The notes beneath the pieces are model-generated. The model was not told the DNA's origin and made no database searches. It saw only the letters and a program-made list of their open reading frames with translations. Position numbers and translations under genes: made by a program. A stretch of 64,000 bases of DNA, from contig NZ_LR743507.1 in NCBI RefSeq assembly GCF_902712855.1, positions 4,326,001-4,390,000 of the forward strand, written 5' to 3'. The DNA is from Variovorax paradoxus. Its GTDB lineage: Bacteria; Pseudomonadota; Gammaproteobacteria; Burkholderiales; Burkholderiaceae_C. Positions 18,210-28,166 of this stretch are shown here, piece after piece (positions within the stretch are counted from its first letter, which is position 1; the number at the start of each line of letters is the position of its first letter).

Positions 18210-19244
18210 ATGTCGTCCCCCAACCTGCATCCCATGCTCAATGTGGCCGTCAAGGCCGCACGCGCCGCCGGCGCGATCATCAACCGCGCTGCCCTCGACG
18301 TCGAGGCCGTGCGCATCTCCCAGAAGCAGGTCAATGACTTCGTCACCGAAGTCGATCACGCCAGCGAGAAAGCGATCATCGAGACGCTGCTCGGCGCGTA
18401 CCCGGGGCACGGCATCCTGGCCGAGGAATCGGGCTCCGAGTACGGCGCCAAGGATTCCGACTACGTCTGGATCATCGATCCGCTCGACGGCACCACCAAC
18501 TTCATCCACGGCTTCCCGGTGTACTGCGTGTCCATCGCGCTGTCGGTGCGCGGCAAGATCGAGCAGGCCGTGGTCTACGACCCGACCCGCAACGACCTCT
18601 TCACGGCCACCAAGGGCCGCGGCGCCTACATGAACGACCGCCGCATCCGCGTGTCGAAGCGCACCCGCCTGAACGAGTGCCTGATCTCCACGGGCTTTCC
18701 GTTCCGCACCGGCGACAACTTCAAGCAGTACCTGGCCATCATGGCGGACATGATGCCCCGCGCGGCCGGCCTGCGCCGCCCCGGCGCCGCCGCGCTCGAC
18801 CTGGCCTACGTGGCCGCGGGCTTCACCGATGCGTTCTTCGAGACCGGCCTGAACCCCTGGGACGTGGCCGCAGGTTCGCTGCTGGTCACCGAGGCCGGCG
18901 GCCTCATCGGCAACTTCACGGGCGAGCCCGACTTCCTCGAGCAGCGCGAATGCCTGGCCGGCGCCCCCCGCGTCTACGGCCAGCTGGTGCCGCTGCTCGC
19001 CAAGTACTCCAAGTTCGCCAACGTGGACGACAAGCTGCGCGCCAGCGACCGCGTGCGCGCCGTGTCGGCATCGACCAAGGCCAGCACGGACGACGCATCG
19101 GTCGACCTGTACGCCCGCAGCACCGTGGTCGACTTCGCCGACGAGCCCGCCGAAGGCTCGGCAGCGCCCGCGCCCGCCGCAGCGCCCGCGCCGCGCAAGC
19201 TCACGCGTGTGCGCCGCGACGCGCCCCCGCCCCCGCCACGGTGA
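18210..19244 (+). CDS. suhB: Inositol monophosphatase family protein (SuhB)
   Basis: A 344-residue Mg-dependent phosphatase of the inositol monophosphatase/SuhB family; SuhB also acts in rRNA antitermination complexes. Metal and substrate motifs are [34 protein letters not shown] and [17 protein letters not shown]. The core ends near residue 270. An extra C-terminal tail of about 75 residues follows and is Ala/Pro/Ser rich, closing with [10 protein letters not shown]. Most SuhB proteins lack such a tail. It is divergent from trmJ. Confidence 0.94.
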   Translation: MSSPNLHPMLNVAVKAARAAGAIINRAALDVEAVRISQKQVNDFVTEVDHASEKAIIETLLGAYPGHGILAEESGSEYGAKDSDYVWIIDPLDGTTNFIHGFPVYCVSIALSVRGKIEQAVVYDPTRNDLFTATKGRGAYMNDRRIRVSKRTRLNECLISTGFPFRTGDNFKQYLAIMADMMPRAAGLRRPGAAALDLAYVAAGFTDAFFETGLNPWDVAAGSLLVTEAGGLIGNFTGEPDFLEQRECLAGAPRVYGQLVPLLAKYSKFANVDDKLRASDRVRAVSASTKASTDDASVDLYARSTVVDFADEPAEGSAAPAPAAAPAPRKLTRVRRDAPPPPPR

Positions 19245-19282
19245 CGGTGCCCCTTCGAGGGCGACGCTTCCTCCAAGTGACC

Positions 19283-21535
19283 ATGCTGGGGCCGAACGCC
19301 GCGCCCCGGTTGCGCGCCGCGCTGCGCGTCGCGCTGAGCCACTACGTCGCCAGCGGGCTGACCGTGGCGCTCGGCCTGCTGTTCATCTCGGGCGGCATCC
19401 ACTTCTGGCTGGGCACCCTCGCCGCCTCGGCCGCCGCCACCGGCGTGATCGTCACCGCGCCGCCCGACCTGCCCGGGCCGCGCCGCGGCAAGTTCCTGCA
19501 GATGCTGCCGGCGCCGCTGATCGGGCTGCCACTGTTCTTCGCGGTGCAGCTGCTGCACGCCGCGCCCATCCGCCTCGGATTGCTGCTGGTTCCCGCCACC
19601 TTCATGGCCTTCCTGGCCATGGCATGGGGCAAGCGCGGCATCCCGATCGCCATCGCCGTGATGTTCTCGATGGTGTTCTCCATGGCCACGCCGGCACCGG
19701 CGGGCATGGCCGACGCGCTCGAGCGCACCTGGCAGTTCGGTATCGGCGCGGGCCTGTACGTCATCTGGGCCACGCTGGCCAACCTGGCGCTCAACGGGCG
19801 CTTCCGCACGCAGTCGATGGCCGACGTGCTCTATTCGCTGGCCGCGCTCATGCGCACCGAGGCCAGCCAGTTCCTGCCGCACGACGACACGCGCGACGTG
19901 CGCGACACGCCTGCCCCGCTGCTGGGCCAGCTGCTGCGCGAACAGGCCGCGCTGGCCGACCAGCTGCAGGCCACGCGCGACATCGTGCTGGAGTCGCCGC
20001 GCACGCCGCGGCGCCAGCGGCTGGCCGCCATGCTGGTGATCGTGCTCGAGATGCGCGACCAGCTGCTGGCCAGCGAACTCGACCTCGACACCCTGCGCAC
20101 CCACCCCGCGCATGCGCAGGCGCTCGTCGAGATGCGCCGCGTGCTCGAGGAGCTTGCCGACGAGACCGTCGCGCTGGCCGACGCCCTGCTGCTGCGCCGG
20201 CAACCCGATGCCGTGGTGGACCGCCGCCCCCGCCTCGCGGCCATCCACGTTGCGACCGACGACGGCGCCGACAGCCGCACCGGCGGCAGCCACATCGGCC
20301 CGACGGCCGCCATGCTGGCGCGCGGGCTGGCCAGCCGCATCGGCCACATCAACGACGAGGTGCTGCGCCTGTCGGCCATGGCGCGCGGCGAAGCCGAGCC
20401 CAACCTCGCGGTGGTGCGCGCCAACTGGCAGATGTTCGTGAGCCCGACCGACTGGTCGCTGCGCCCTTTCCTCACGTTGTGGAGCTGGGACCAGCCGCCG
20501 CTGCGCCATGCCATCCGCGCCGCGCTGGCCATCGCCGCCGGCTACGCCATCGCGGTGTCGATGCCCTGGGGTTCGCACGACTACTGGATCCTGCTGACCA
20601 TCGTGGTCGTGCTGCGCGGCAGCCTGTCGCAGACGCTCGAGCGGCGCAACGCGCGCGTGGCCGGCACGCTGCTGGGCTGCGTGCTCGCGGTGGGCCTGCT
20701 GTCGGCGCATCCGTCGGCGCTGATGCTGCTGGTGATCGTGACCGTCGCGCAGGCCATCGCGCACAGCTTCGCGGTGCGCCGCTACCTCATCACCGCCGTG
20801 GCGGCCACCGTGCTGGGCCTGGTGCAGGCGCACCTGCTGAACGTGGGCGTGGCGCCGATCTTCGCGCTGTTCGAGCGCATTGCCGACACGCTCATCGGCG
20901 CCACGCTGGCCTGGGGCTTCTGCTACGTGCTGCCGTCCTGGGAGCGCACGCAGATCCCGGCGCTGGTGGCGCGCGTGCTCACCGCGCAGGCGCGGCATGC
21001 GCGGCTGGCGCTCGGCCTCGGCCAGCTGCAGGCCGTCGACAGCAGCCCCGAGCTCGAATGGCGCCTCGCGCGCCGCGAGGCCTACGACAGCCTGTCGGCG
21101 CTGGTGCAGGCCACGCAGCGTTCGCTGTCCGAACCGCGCGCGGTGCAGCCGCCGCTGGAGCCGCTGGAACACCTGCAGGCCCACAGCTACCAGCTGCTCG
21201 CGCAGCTCAGCGCCGTGAAGTCGATGCTCGTGCTGCGGCGCGACCGCCTCACGCCGGGCGAGGTCGAAGGCCCGATCAGCCGGACTTCGCAACGAATCGA
21301 GGCCGCCATCGGAACTCTGCCCACCACCGGCCCCTCTCACCCCGAGAGCGCGGGATCGACCACCGTCGGCGGACCGATTCCCCTGCCTGACCCGTTCGAC
21401 AACGACATCAGCCCCTGGCTGCTGCGCCGGCTCGACCTGGCCACGGCACTCGCCACGCAGCTGCGCGACGACGCGGCGCGCATTCTTCAACCTCTGAACG
21501 AGACAACGGAACCAGCAAAGACGACCACCGCCTGA
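19283..21535 (+). CDS. FUSC-family membrane protein (YccS/aromatic-acid efflux-like)
   Basis: A 750-residue inner-membrane protein with two similar halves. Each half has a cluster of hydrophobic segments (about 15-180 and 410-560) followed by a cytoplasmic helical region, the layout of FUSC proteins such as YccS and AaeB. The second cluster opens with HAIRAALAIAAGYAIAVSMP and has WGSHDYWILLTIVVVL. The ATG at 19283 is chosen; an in-frame GTG two codons earlier is possible. The last base pair overlaps the MscS start, so the genes are co-translated. The substrate is unknown. Confidence 0.88.
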   Translation: MLGPNAAPRLRAALRVALSHYVASGLTVALGLLFISGGIHFWLGTLAASAAATGVIVTAPPDLPGPRRGKFLQMLPAPLIGLPLFFAVQLLHAAPIRLGLLLVPATFMAFLAMAWGKRGIPIAIAVMFSMVFSMATPAPAGMADALERTWQFGIGAGLYVIWATLANLALNGRFRTQSMADVLYSLAALMRTEASQFLPHDDTRDVRDTPAPLLGQLLREQAALADQLQATRDIVLESPRTPRRQRLAAMLVIVLEMRDQLLASELDLDTLRTHPAHAQALVEMRRVLEELADETVALADALLLRRQPDAVVDRRPRLAAIHVATDDGADSRTGGSHIGPTAAMLARGLASRIGHINDEVLRLSAMARGEAEPNLAVVRANWQMFVSPTDWSLRPFLTLWSWDQPPLRHAIRAALAIAAGYAIAVSMPWGSHDYWILLTIVVVLRGSLSQTLERRNARVAGTLLGCVLAVGLLSAHPSALMLLVIVTVAQAIAHSFAVRRYLITAVAATVLGLVQAHLLNVGVAPIFALFERIADTLIGATLAWGFCYVLPSWERTQIPALVARVLTAQARHARLALGLGQLQAVDSSPELEWRLARREAYDSLSALVQATQRSLSEPRAVQPPLEPLEHLQAHSYQLLAQLSAVKSMLVLRRDRLTPGEVEGPISRTSQRIEAAIGTLPTTGPSHPESAGSTTVGGPIPLPDPFDNDISPWLLRRLDLATALATQLRDDAARILQPLNETTEPAKTTTA

Positions 21536-22623
21536 TGATCAAAGAGATACTTGCCCACCCCTGGTTCGGCACATGGGTTGCCGCCCTGATTGCAGTCCCC
21601 CTCTCTCTTCTCGCGCACCGCATCGGCGGCATTGTCCTGAGGCGGATCACCCGCCCGGCCCCGACGATCCACACCATGGTGGTCAATTGCAATGCCGCAG
21701 CGCGCATCGTGCTGCCGCTGGTGGCGCTCAACGTGGTGTGGCAAGGCGCTCCCGACGACCTGCGCTACATCGGCAACGTGCGCCATCTCACCGGCCTGCT
21801 GCTCATCGCGTCCACCACCTGGCTCGCGGTGAAGGCCATCAGCGGCTTCGCCGACGGCGTGCTCGCGCAGAACCCCGCCGACATCGCCGACAACCTGCAC
21901 GCGCGGCGCGTGCTCACGCAGACCCGCGTGCTCGCGCGCACCGCCGCCACGGTGGTGCTGGTGGCCGGCGGCGCGATGATGCTCATGACCTTCCCCGGCG
22001 CACGCCAGGTCGGAGCGAGCCTGCTGGCCTCCGCCGGCGTGATCGGCATCGTGGCCGGCCTTGCCGCCAAGCCTGTGTTCAGCAACCTGATCGCCGGCCT
22101 GCAGATCGCGCTGTCGCAGCCGATCCGCATCGACGACGTGCTGGTGGTCGAGGGCGAATGGGGCCGCGTCGAGGAGATCACCGGCGCCTTCGTGGTGCTC
22201 AAGATCTGGGACGAACGCCGGCTGATCCTGCCGCTCACCTACTTCATTGAAAAGCCGTTCCAGAACTGGACGCGCCATTCCTCGCAGCTGCTGGGCGCGG
22301 TGTTCATCTACATCGACTACGCCATGCCGCTCGCGCCGCTGCGCGCGGAGGCCGAGCGCATCGTCAAGGCCGCGCCCGAATGGGACGGCCGTTTCTTCAA
22401 CCTGCGCGTGACCGACGCCACCGAACGCACCATGCAGGTCCGCGTGCTCTGCACCGCCGCCACCTCGGGGCTGGCCTTCGACCTGCGCTGCAGCGTGCGC
22501 GAAGGGCTGATCGACTTCATGCGGCGCGAGTACCCGCAGTTCCTGCCGAGGATGCGCATCGAGAGCGACATGCAACCCGGCCCGGAGCGCACGCAGCCCG
22601 ACACACCGCCGGCAATGGCCTGA
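21535..22623 (+). CDS. Mechanosensitive channel of the MscS family
   Basis: A 362-residue small-conductance mechanosensitive channel. Membrane helices lie at about 10-30, 55-75, 85-105 and 135-200. The pore-lining stretch ASLLASAGVIGIVAGLAAKP precedes the beta domain, which contains QPIRIDDVLVVEGEWGRVEEI. Four or more N-terminal helices make it longer than E. coli MscS and closer to the YbdG/YnaI size class. The start codon overlaps the preceding FUSC stop by one base, which suggests a shared role in envelope stress, by inference. Confidence 0.9.
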   Translation: MIKEILAHPWFGTWVAALIAVPLSLLAHRIGGIVLRRITRPAPTIHTMVVNCNAAARIVLPLVALNVVWQGAPDDLRYIGNVRHLTGLLLIASTTWLAVKAISGFADGVLAQNPADIADNLHARRVLTQTRVLARTAATVVLVAGGAMMLMTFPGARQVGASLLASAGVIGIVAGLAAKPVFSNLIAGLQIALSQPIRIDDVLVVEGEWGRVEEITGAFVVLKIWDERRLILPLTYFIEKPFQNWTRHSSQLLGAVFIYIDYAMPLAPLRAEAERIVKAAPEWDGRFFNLRVTDATERTMQVRVLCTAATSGLAFDLRCSVREGLIDFMRREYPQFLPRMRIESDMQPGPERTQPDTPPAMA

Positions 22624-22990
22624 CACCTCCTGCGCAGAAAGGCCGCCGGGCGCTGCCGGCAATCCTTCTTTTCCAGCGCAACGCGGGACCGTTTGCCGAC
22701 CCGGCGCGCCCGGCCGGTTGCATGTGCAAGAAGGCTCCACGCCGGGTGCGGCCTTCCTGTTCAAGCGCGGCTCCGTCCGCAACGGCAGCGCCGTGTTCCA
22801 GCTCTCCGACAGCCCCGACAGCCGCAATGCGCGCGCTGCCCGGCCGCGTGACGTGGCAGGCACGGCCTTCTCTCGGGGCAATTCCGCTCCGGCCGCGAAG
22901 CGCAGGCCCGACCTGGTGAAGAATCGGAGCTCGCGAACATGCCGAACCCGAGCGGCAATCGCCGAGGCCCGATCACCTGAGAGCGCTGCG
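22624..22990. other. Gene-free stretch between MscS and YbaN genes
   Basis: No convincing gene, tRNA, repeat or strong terminator was seen in these 367 bp. A reading frame joined to the YbaN gene runs through from 22718. Its product is Arg/Ser/Ala-rich and lacks domain features, so it is treated as leader sequence. Confidence 0.5.
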
Positions 22991-23500
22991 TTGAAGCCAG
23001 ACCCCCGACAAACCTCCCCGCTCGCGCGGGCCTTGCTGTACGGCTTTGCCGTGCTGTGCCTGGTGCTGGGCCTGATCGGCGTCGTGGTGCCGGGCATGCC
23101 GACCACGGTGTTCATCCTGATGGCCGCCTGGGCCGCCGCGCGCAGTTCGCCGCGCCTGCACCGTTGGCTGCTCAACCATCGCATCTTCGGCCCGCTGCTG
23201 CGCAACTGGGAAAACGGCCGCACCGTGAGCCGCCGCGCCAAATGGAGCGCGACTGTGACCATGGCGGCATGCGCGGTGATCGTGTGGTTCACGGCGCACC
23301 GCGTGTGGCTCGCGCTGCTGGCCATCGGCTGCATGGCGACGGTGCTGGCGTGGTTGTGGTCACGGCCGCCGCCGCCTTCCCGCCGCCCCCATCCGCCTAG
23401 GACGATGACCGCCGGATGGCGCGCGCCATCCGCCGCGGTCGCGGGCCTCGTCGCATGGACCGGCTGGCAACGGCCGGCACACGGCTGCCGTTGCGCATGA
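22991..23500 (+). CDS. YbaN-family (DUF454) small membrane protein
   Basis: A 169-residue membrane protein of the YbaN/DUF454 family, function unknown. The family core is clear: GLIGVVVPGMPTTVFILMAAW, then SSPRLHRWLLNHRIFGPLLRNWENGRTVSRRAKW, followed by two closing helices. No ATG lies near the expected N-terminus. A TTG at 22991 puts the first helix about 10 residues in and is preferred; an in-frame ATG at 22718 would add 91 unlikely residues. The C-terminal 45 residues are Pro/Arg-rich beyond the usual family end. Confidence 0.7.
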   Translation: MKPDPRQTSPLARALLYGFAVLCLVLGLIGVVVPGMPTTVFILMAAWAAARSSPRLHRWLLNHRIFGPLLRNWENGRTVSRRAKWSATVTMAACAVIVWFTAHRVWLALLAIGCMATVLAWLWSRPPPPSRRPHPPRTMTAGWRAPSAAVAGLVAWTGWQRPAHGCRCA

Positions 23501-23573
23501 CTACAGGCTGGTCGGGGTGGCTGGCCTGTCGGCGGTCTGCGCCCTTCGGGCACGCACGTGACCGGCCTGACTG

Positions 23574-24815
23574 TCAACGCTCGCGTTCGCGCTCGCCGGG
23601 CCTTCGCATCGGCGGCCATTCGAGGTTGGTGAACGCCCTCAGAAGCCATTCCACCGGCCCGTACGCAAAGCGTCGCATCCACCAGCGGCTCAGCACCAGT
23701 TGGCAGCCGAAGATCGCGAACGCGATGCCCGTGGCCGCGAGCGGGCCCATGGTGCCGATCCATCTCAACCCGTAGGCCAGGAAGAGCCACGCGCACACGG
23801 CCGATTGCAGCAGGTAGTTGGACAGCGCCATGCGCCCGGCCGGCGCGAGCCAGGCTTCGAGCGCATGGCCGCGCGGGCCGAGCATCCACAGCACCAGCGC
23901 GCTCGCATACGCGGCGGACAGCAGCGGCGCGGTCAGCAGCGTGGCGGACAAACCATAGAGCTCGCGGATCGAGTTCTCGACCCGCACCGACGGCCACGCG
24001 TAGAGCGCGGCGCCGGGCACGCCGAGCGCCAGTCCCCAGAACAGCAGCCGGTGCAACAGCGCGCGATGCGCCTCCGCATGCGCGAGCACGCCACGGCGTC
24101 CTGCGATGAATCCGACGAAGAACATGGCCAATGCCGTGGGTGCCTGCACCAGGCCGGTGATCCACCAGATCTGCGTGAGCTCCCGCACGTGCTGAACGAT
24201 GACCGTGGCAGGCGTTGCCCGATAGGCCGCGAGCGCCGTGGCCGCTTCCGCGTAGGCACCGCGCAGGTCCATCGGAACGCCGGCAAAGGACAGCAGGTAG
24301 CCGACGCCGGCCCACAGCAGCGAGGTCGCCAGCACGAGCCCGATGGCGCTGCGCATCAGGAACACGTCGCCGCGCCGCCGCACCATCAGCAGCACCGTGC
24401 CGATCACCGCATAGGTGGTGAGGATGTCGCCGTGGTACAGCAGCACCGCGTGCAGCAGCCCCAGCACCCACAGCGCGAGCAGCCGGCGGCCCATGCGCGG
24501 CACGAAGCGCCGGCCCTCGCGTTGCGCCGACTGCATCTGCAGGTTGAAGCTGTAGCCGAACAGGAACGAGAACAGCAGGTAGAACTTGGTCTCGAACACG
24601 AAGGTGCGCACGAACGACGCGCAGCGCTCCACCCAGGACAGGGCCATGGGGTCGGGCACGCCCGCGCCGTAGTACGTCGACGAGAAGCTCGCGATGTTGA
24701 CGACCAGGATGCCCAGCAGCGCGAAGCCGCGCAGCGCGTCGACGAGAGACTCGCGTGGCGGTGCGGCGCTGGCGGCGTGCGCGGTGTTCACGGTGGGGAG
24801 CGTCGATGGGTCCAT
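23574..24815 (-). CDS. DUF418-family multi-pass membrane protein
   Basis: A 413-residue inner-membrane protein of the DUF418/YeiB type with about ten hydrophobic segments. The N-terminal signature is SLVDALRGFALLGILVVNIA. The C-terminal DUF418 domain includes PAGRMALSNYLLQSAVCAWLF and LVLSRWWMRRFAYGPVEWLLR. The role is unknown; relatives are proposed to be acyltransferase-like or transport proteins. The C-terminus ends in alternating Arg/Glu. It stands alone, convergent with the YbaN gene. Confidence 0.88.
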   Translation of the reverse strand: MDPSTLPTVNTAHAASAAPPRESLVDALRGFALLGILVVNIASFSSTYYGAGVPDPMALSWVERCASFVRTFVFETKFYLLFSFLFGYSFNLQMQSAQREGRRFVPRMGRRLLALWVLGLLHAVLLYHGDILTTYAVIGTVLLMVRRRGDVFLMRSAIGLVLATSLLWAGVGYLLSFAGVPMDLRGAYAEAATALAAYRATPATVIVQHVRELTQIWWITGLVQAPTALAMFFVGFIAGRRGVLAHAEAHRALLHRLLFWGLALGVPGAALYAWPSVRVENSIRELYGLSATLLTAPLLSAAYASALVLWMLGPRGHALEAWLAPAGRMALSNYLLQSAVCAWLFLAYGLRWIGTMGPLAATGIAFAIFGCQLVLSRWWMRRFAYGPVEWLLRAFTNLEWPPMRRPGERERER

Positions 24816-24966
24816 CAGCGAGTCCGCGCTGCGTCGGCGAGATTGCGGGGCTCCTGCATGGGGTCCGTGCGCAAGCGATGTGATCGGCGGGAAAGCGCAG
24901 ACTCTAATCGCGCCTGCCCCCGCCGCGCCTGAAAAGACCCCGGGCCTGCACGCATCCGGCGAGGCA

Positions 24967-25885
24967 TCAGCCCTTGCGCTGGCGCACGATGCCGCGGATT
25001 TCCTCGATCAGCAGCCGCGCGCCTTCACTGTGCTCCACGGTGCGCCGCACCGTGAGCCCGACCGGCCCCTCGGTGTTCGCGGTGTCGATGGCCACGCGCT
25101 TCAGTTCACCGCTTGCCAGCAGGCCTTCGACCGCGCCCTGCGGCGCGAACCACACCGCCTCTGAACGCTGAAGCAGGCCCACCGCGAAACTGGTGTCGGT
25201 CGCTTCCACCAGCTGGTTGGGCAGGGCCAGGCCCTGTGCGATCAGGAACGCGTCGGCCGTGTGCCGGATCAGCGTGCCCGACACGGGCAGCACCAGCGGA
25301 TAGGCCGCGAGCGCATCGAGCGAAGGCTTGCGCCGTGCGGCCAGTGGATGGCCGGGCCGCACCACCAGCCGCAAGGGCTCGCTGTACAGGTGCTCGAAGG
25401 CCAGGTCGGCCATGGCCGAGGCCTGCGCGAGGCGGCCCAGCACCAGGTCGATCTCGCCCTGGCGCAGTTGCGTCATGAGCTGCGCGTTGGTGCCGCTGAC
25501 CACGCGCACGCGCATCGACGGGTAGGCCGCGTGCAGCCGCGCCACGGCCTCGGGCAGCAGCTCGCCCGCCATGTTGGGCAGCGCGCCCACCACCACGCGC
25601 AGCTGGTCGGCCTCGGGCTGGTCCATGGCGAGGCCCAGGCCTTCGCGCAGCCCGCGCAAGGCCGACACCGCATGCCGCACCAGCCTCGGCCGCGGGCGTG
25701 AGTTCCACGCCGCGGCGGCGGCGCAGCAGCAGCTGGCGGCCGACGATCTCCTCCAGCTCCGCGATGGTCTTGGACACCGCCGGCTGCGTGAGCGACAGCG
25801 CGCTCGCCGCGCGCACCAGGTTGCGCTCCTGCGCCACCGTCACCAGGCACTGAAGGTGCCTCAGCTTCAGGCGAGAAAAGTTCAT
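24967..25885 (-). pseudogene. LysR-family regulator split by a one-base frameshift
   Basis: The HTH half is encoded from 25885 (MNFSRLKLRHLQCLVTVAQE to VELTPAAE). The effector-binding half lies in another frame down to 24967 (RHAVSALRGLREGLG to EEIRGIVRQRKG). Removing one base of the CC at 25684-25685 (GG in the mRNA) restores TPAAELVRHAVSALRG, the normal LysR linker, giving about 305 residues. Both halves are otherwise intact and resemble the PcaQ/GbpR branch. It is divergent from the Bug gene at 26031, which it would be expected to control. Recent inactivation or a sequencing error are both possible. Confidence 0.85.
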
Positions 25886-26030
25886 GGCTGAGATGGCGGT
25901 TTCTTCTGAGCGGGCATCGCCGGAATATAACGATCGGGAATACCTGGCGGAAGAGCTTTCAGTTGTGCCCGCGTCGCCACCCTTCTAGAGTTGCCTGCAG
26001 GACCAGAACCAGAGAGACAAGAGACAACCC

Positions 26031-27035
26031 ATGACCGCCGCATTGCCCCGCACCACCTTCGGCCGCACGCGCCGCCTCGCCCTTGCAGCCGTGGCTGCCT
26101 GCGCCGCCCTGTCGCTCGCAGGCCCCGCCATCGCGGCCGATGCGCCCTACCCCACCAAGGCCGTGAAGTTCCTCACCAACTTCCCGGCCGGCGGGCCCAT
26201 CGACATCCTGGGCCGCGCGCTCGCCGACGCGCTGCAGAAGGACCTGAAGCAGCCGTTCATCGTCGACAACCGCCCCGGCGCGGGCGGCAACATCGGCGCC
26301 GACCTCATGGCCAAGAGCCCGGCCGACGGCTACACCGTGCTGCTGGGCATCGACAGCACCTTCACCATCAACCCGCACCTGTACGCGTCGATGCCCTTCG
26401 CCGCCAAGGACCTGAAGCCGCTGATGATCTTCAGCTCCTCGGGCCTGAGCTTCGGCGTGGCCTCCAGCGTGAAGGCGAAGACACTGCCCGAGTTCATCGC
26501 GCAGGCCAAGGCCGAGCCCGCCACTTTCAGCTCGGCCGGCAACGGCAGCCCCGGCCACATTGCCGCGGAGATCTTCGCGAGCGACACCGGCGCCAGGATC
26601 ACGCACGTGCCGTACAAGGGCAACGCGCCGGCCGTGCTGGCGCTCATGGGCAACGAGGTGCAGGCCGGCATCCTGGCCACGCCGGGGCTGCTGCCGCAGG
26701 TGCAGTCGGGCAAGCTGCGCGCGCTGGCCGTCACCGGCAAGCAACGCTCGCCGCTGCTGCCCGAAGTGCCGACCGTGGGCGAACTCGGCCTGAAGGGCCT
26801 GGAGTTCGAGGTGCTCTACGTGGCCATGGTGCCCGCCGCCACGCCCGAGCCGGTGATGCAGACCCTGCGCCAGTCGCTGCAGAAGGCCATGGCACTGCCC
26901 GAGATCAAGTCGCGGCTGGCCTCGCTCGACATGGTGCCGCTGGCTGAAACCGGCAGCGCCGCCAGCGAACACCTGGCCGGCAACCTGGCGCGCTACGGGC
27001 GCATCGTGAAAGCAACAGGCATGAAGGTCGACTGA
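26031..27035 (+). CDS. Bug-family tripartite tricarboxylate transporter binding protein
   Basis: A 334-residue periplasmic binding protein of the TctC/Bug family. The signal peptide runs to about SLAGPAIAADA. Family motifs are FLTNFPAGGPIDILGRALAD, IVDNRPGAGGNIGADLMAK and THVPYKGNAPAVLALMGNEV. It lies 145 bp from the divergent, frameshifted LysR gene. A second Bug gene and a sulfatase follow in the same direction. No TctAB membrane components are nearby, so it must share them or act as a sensor. Confidence 0.92.
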   Translation: MTAALPRTTFGRTRRLALAAVAACAALSLAGPAIAADAPYPTKAVKFLTNFPAGGPIDILGRALADALQKDLKQPFIVDNRPGAGGNIGADLMAKSPADGYTVLLGIDSTFTINPHLYASMPFAAKDLKPLMIFSSSGLSFGVASSVKAKTLPEFIAQAKAEPATFSSAGNGSPGHIAAEIFASDTGARITHVPYKGNAPAVLALMGNEVQAGILATPGLLPQVQSGKLRALAVTGKQRSPLLPEVPTVGELGLKGLEFEVLYVAMVPAATPEPVMQTLRQSLQKAMALPEIKSRLASLDMVPLAETGSAASEHLAGNLARYGRIVKATGMKVD

Positions 27036-27179
27036 CCTGCAATGGATGCCTTCGGGTTAACCCCGGGGATGGTTGATTTGATCAATCGAATGCCGGGTCT
27101 ACAGAATCGTCGGCAACCGCGAGCCTCGCGGCCACACCCATGGGCCCACGGCCTGAACGACGACAAGGAACTGCCCATC

Positions 27180-28166
27180 ATGCTGCCGACCTCTCCCATC
27201 TCCCGCCGCTTCGCAGGCCTGCTGGCCATCGCAGGCGCCGTGGCGGCCTTCGCCACCAACGCCGCCGCACAGGCCAAGCTCGACAGCCCGCTGCACCTCG
27301 TGGTGGGCTACGCCCCGGGCGGCGCCACCGACCGCGTGGCGCGCATCGTGGGCGACAAGCTCGGCGCCAAGCTGGGCGTGGCCGTGGTGGTCGACAACAA
27401 GCCCGGCGCGGGCGGCCGCCTCGCCGCGCAGCAGGTGAAGATCACGCCCGCCAACCAGAACGTGCTGATGCTCGCCAACCCCGCCGTGATGATCGTGGCA
27501 CCGCTGGTGTTCAAGGACAACAACTACGACGCCGAGCGCGACTTCGTGCCCGTGTCGCACGTCAACGACTACAACTTCGCGCTGTCGGTCTCGCCCACCC
27601 TGCCCGTGCGCGAGCTGAGCCACCTGCTCGCGTGGATGCGCGCCAACCCCGCGCAGGCCAACGTGGGCGTACCCGCCACCGGCAGCCTGCCGCACTTCTT
27701 CGGCCTCATGATGGGCGAGAAGGCCAAAGTGCAGACCCAGGTCATCGGCTACCGCGGCTCCGCGCCGCTGCTGAACGACCTGATCGGCGGGCAGGTGCCC
27801 ATTGCCGTCGACACCGAAGACGTGGTGCTGCCGCAGCACTCGGCCGGCAAGCTGCGCGTGCTGGCCCTGTCGGGCGCCAAGCGCTCGCCCTTCGCACCCG
27901 ACATTCCGACCTTCAAGGAAGCCGGTCTCGATCTGTCCGCCACCGGCTGGAACACCTTCTTCGCGCCCACCAGCATGCCCAAGGCAAAGGTCGAGCAACT
28001 GGCCCTGGCCATCCGCGAAGTCATGCAGGACCCGGACACGCAGCGCAAGTTCAAGGACTCGGGCATGACCCCCGTGGTGAGCACGCCCGCGCAGACCGCC
28101 GCCATGCTGAAGGCCTACCGTGCGCAGTGGGCGCCCGTGGTGCAGAAGTCCGGGTATCAACCCTGA
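27180..28166 (+). CDS. Second Bug-family solute-binding protein
   Basis: A 328-residue TctC/Bug-type protein. The start at 27180 gives the signal peptide MLPTSPISRRFAGLLAIAGA, cleaved near ATNAAAQA. Motifs are LVVGYAPGGATDRVARIVGD, VVVDNKPGAGGRLAAQQV and QVIGYRGSAPLLNDLIGGQV. It diverges considerably from the upstream Bug protein, so it is not a recent duplicate. It is 144 bp downstream of it and is followed directly by the 99-bp tandem repeat and the sulfatase, which hints at uptake of a sulfated or sulfonated carboxylate. Confidence 0.92.
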   Translation: MLPTSPISRRFAGLLAIAGAVAAFATNAAAQAKLDSPLHLVVGYAPGGATDRVARIVGDKLGAKLGVAVVVDNKPGAGGRLAAQQVKITPANQNVLMLANPAVMIVAPLVFKDNNYDAERDFVPVSHVNDYNFALSVSPTLPVRELSHLLAWMRANPAQANVGVPATGSLPHFFGLMMGEKAKVQTQVIGYRGSAPLLNDLIGGQVPIAVDTEDVVLPQHSAGKLRVLALSGAKRSPFAPDIPTFKEAGLDLSATGWNTFFAPTSMPKAKVEQLALAIREVMQDPDTQRKFKDSGMTPVVSTPAQTAAMLKAYRAQWAPVVQKSGYQP

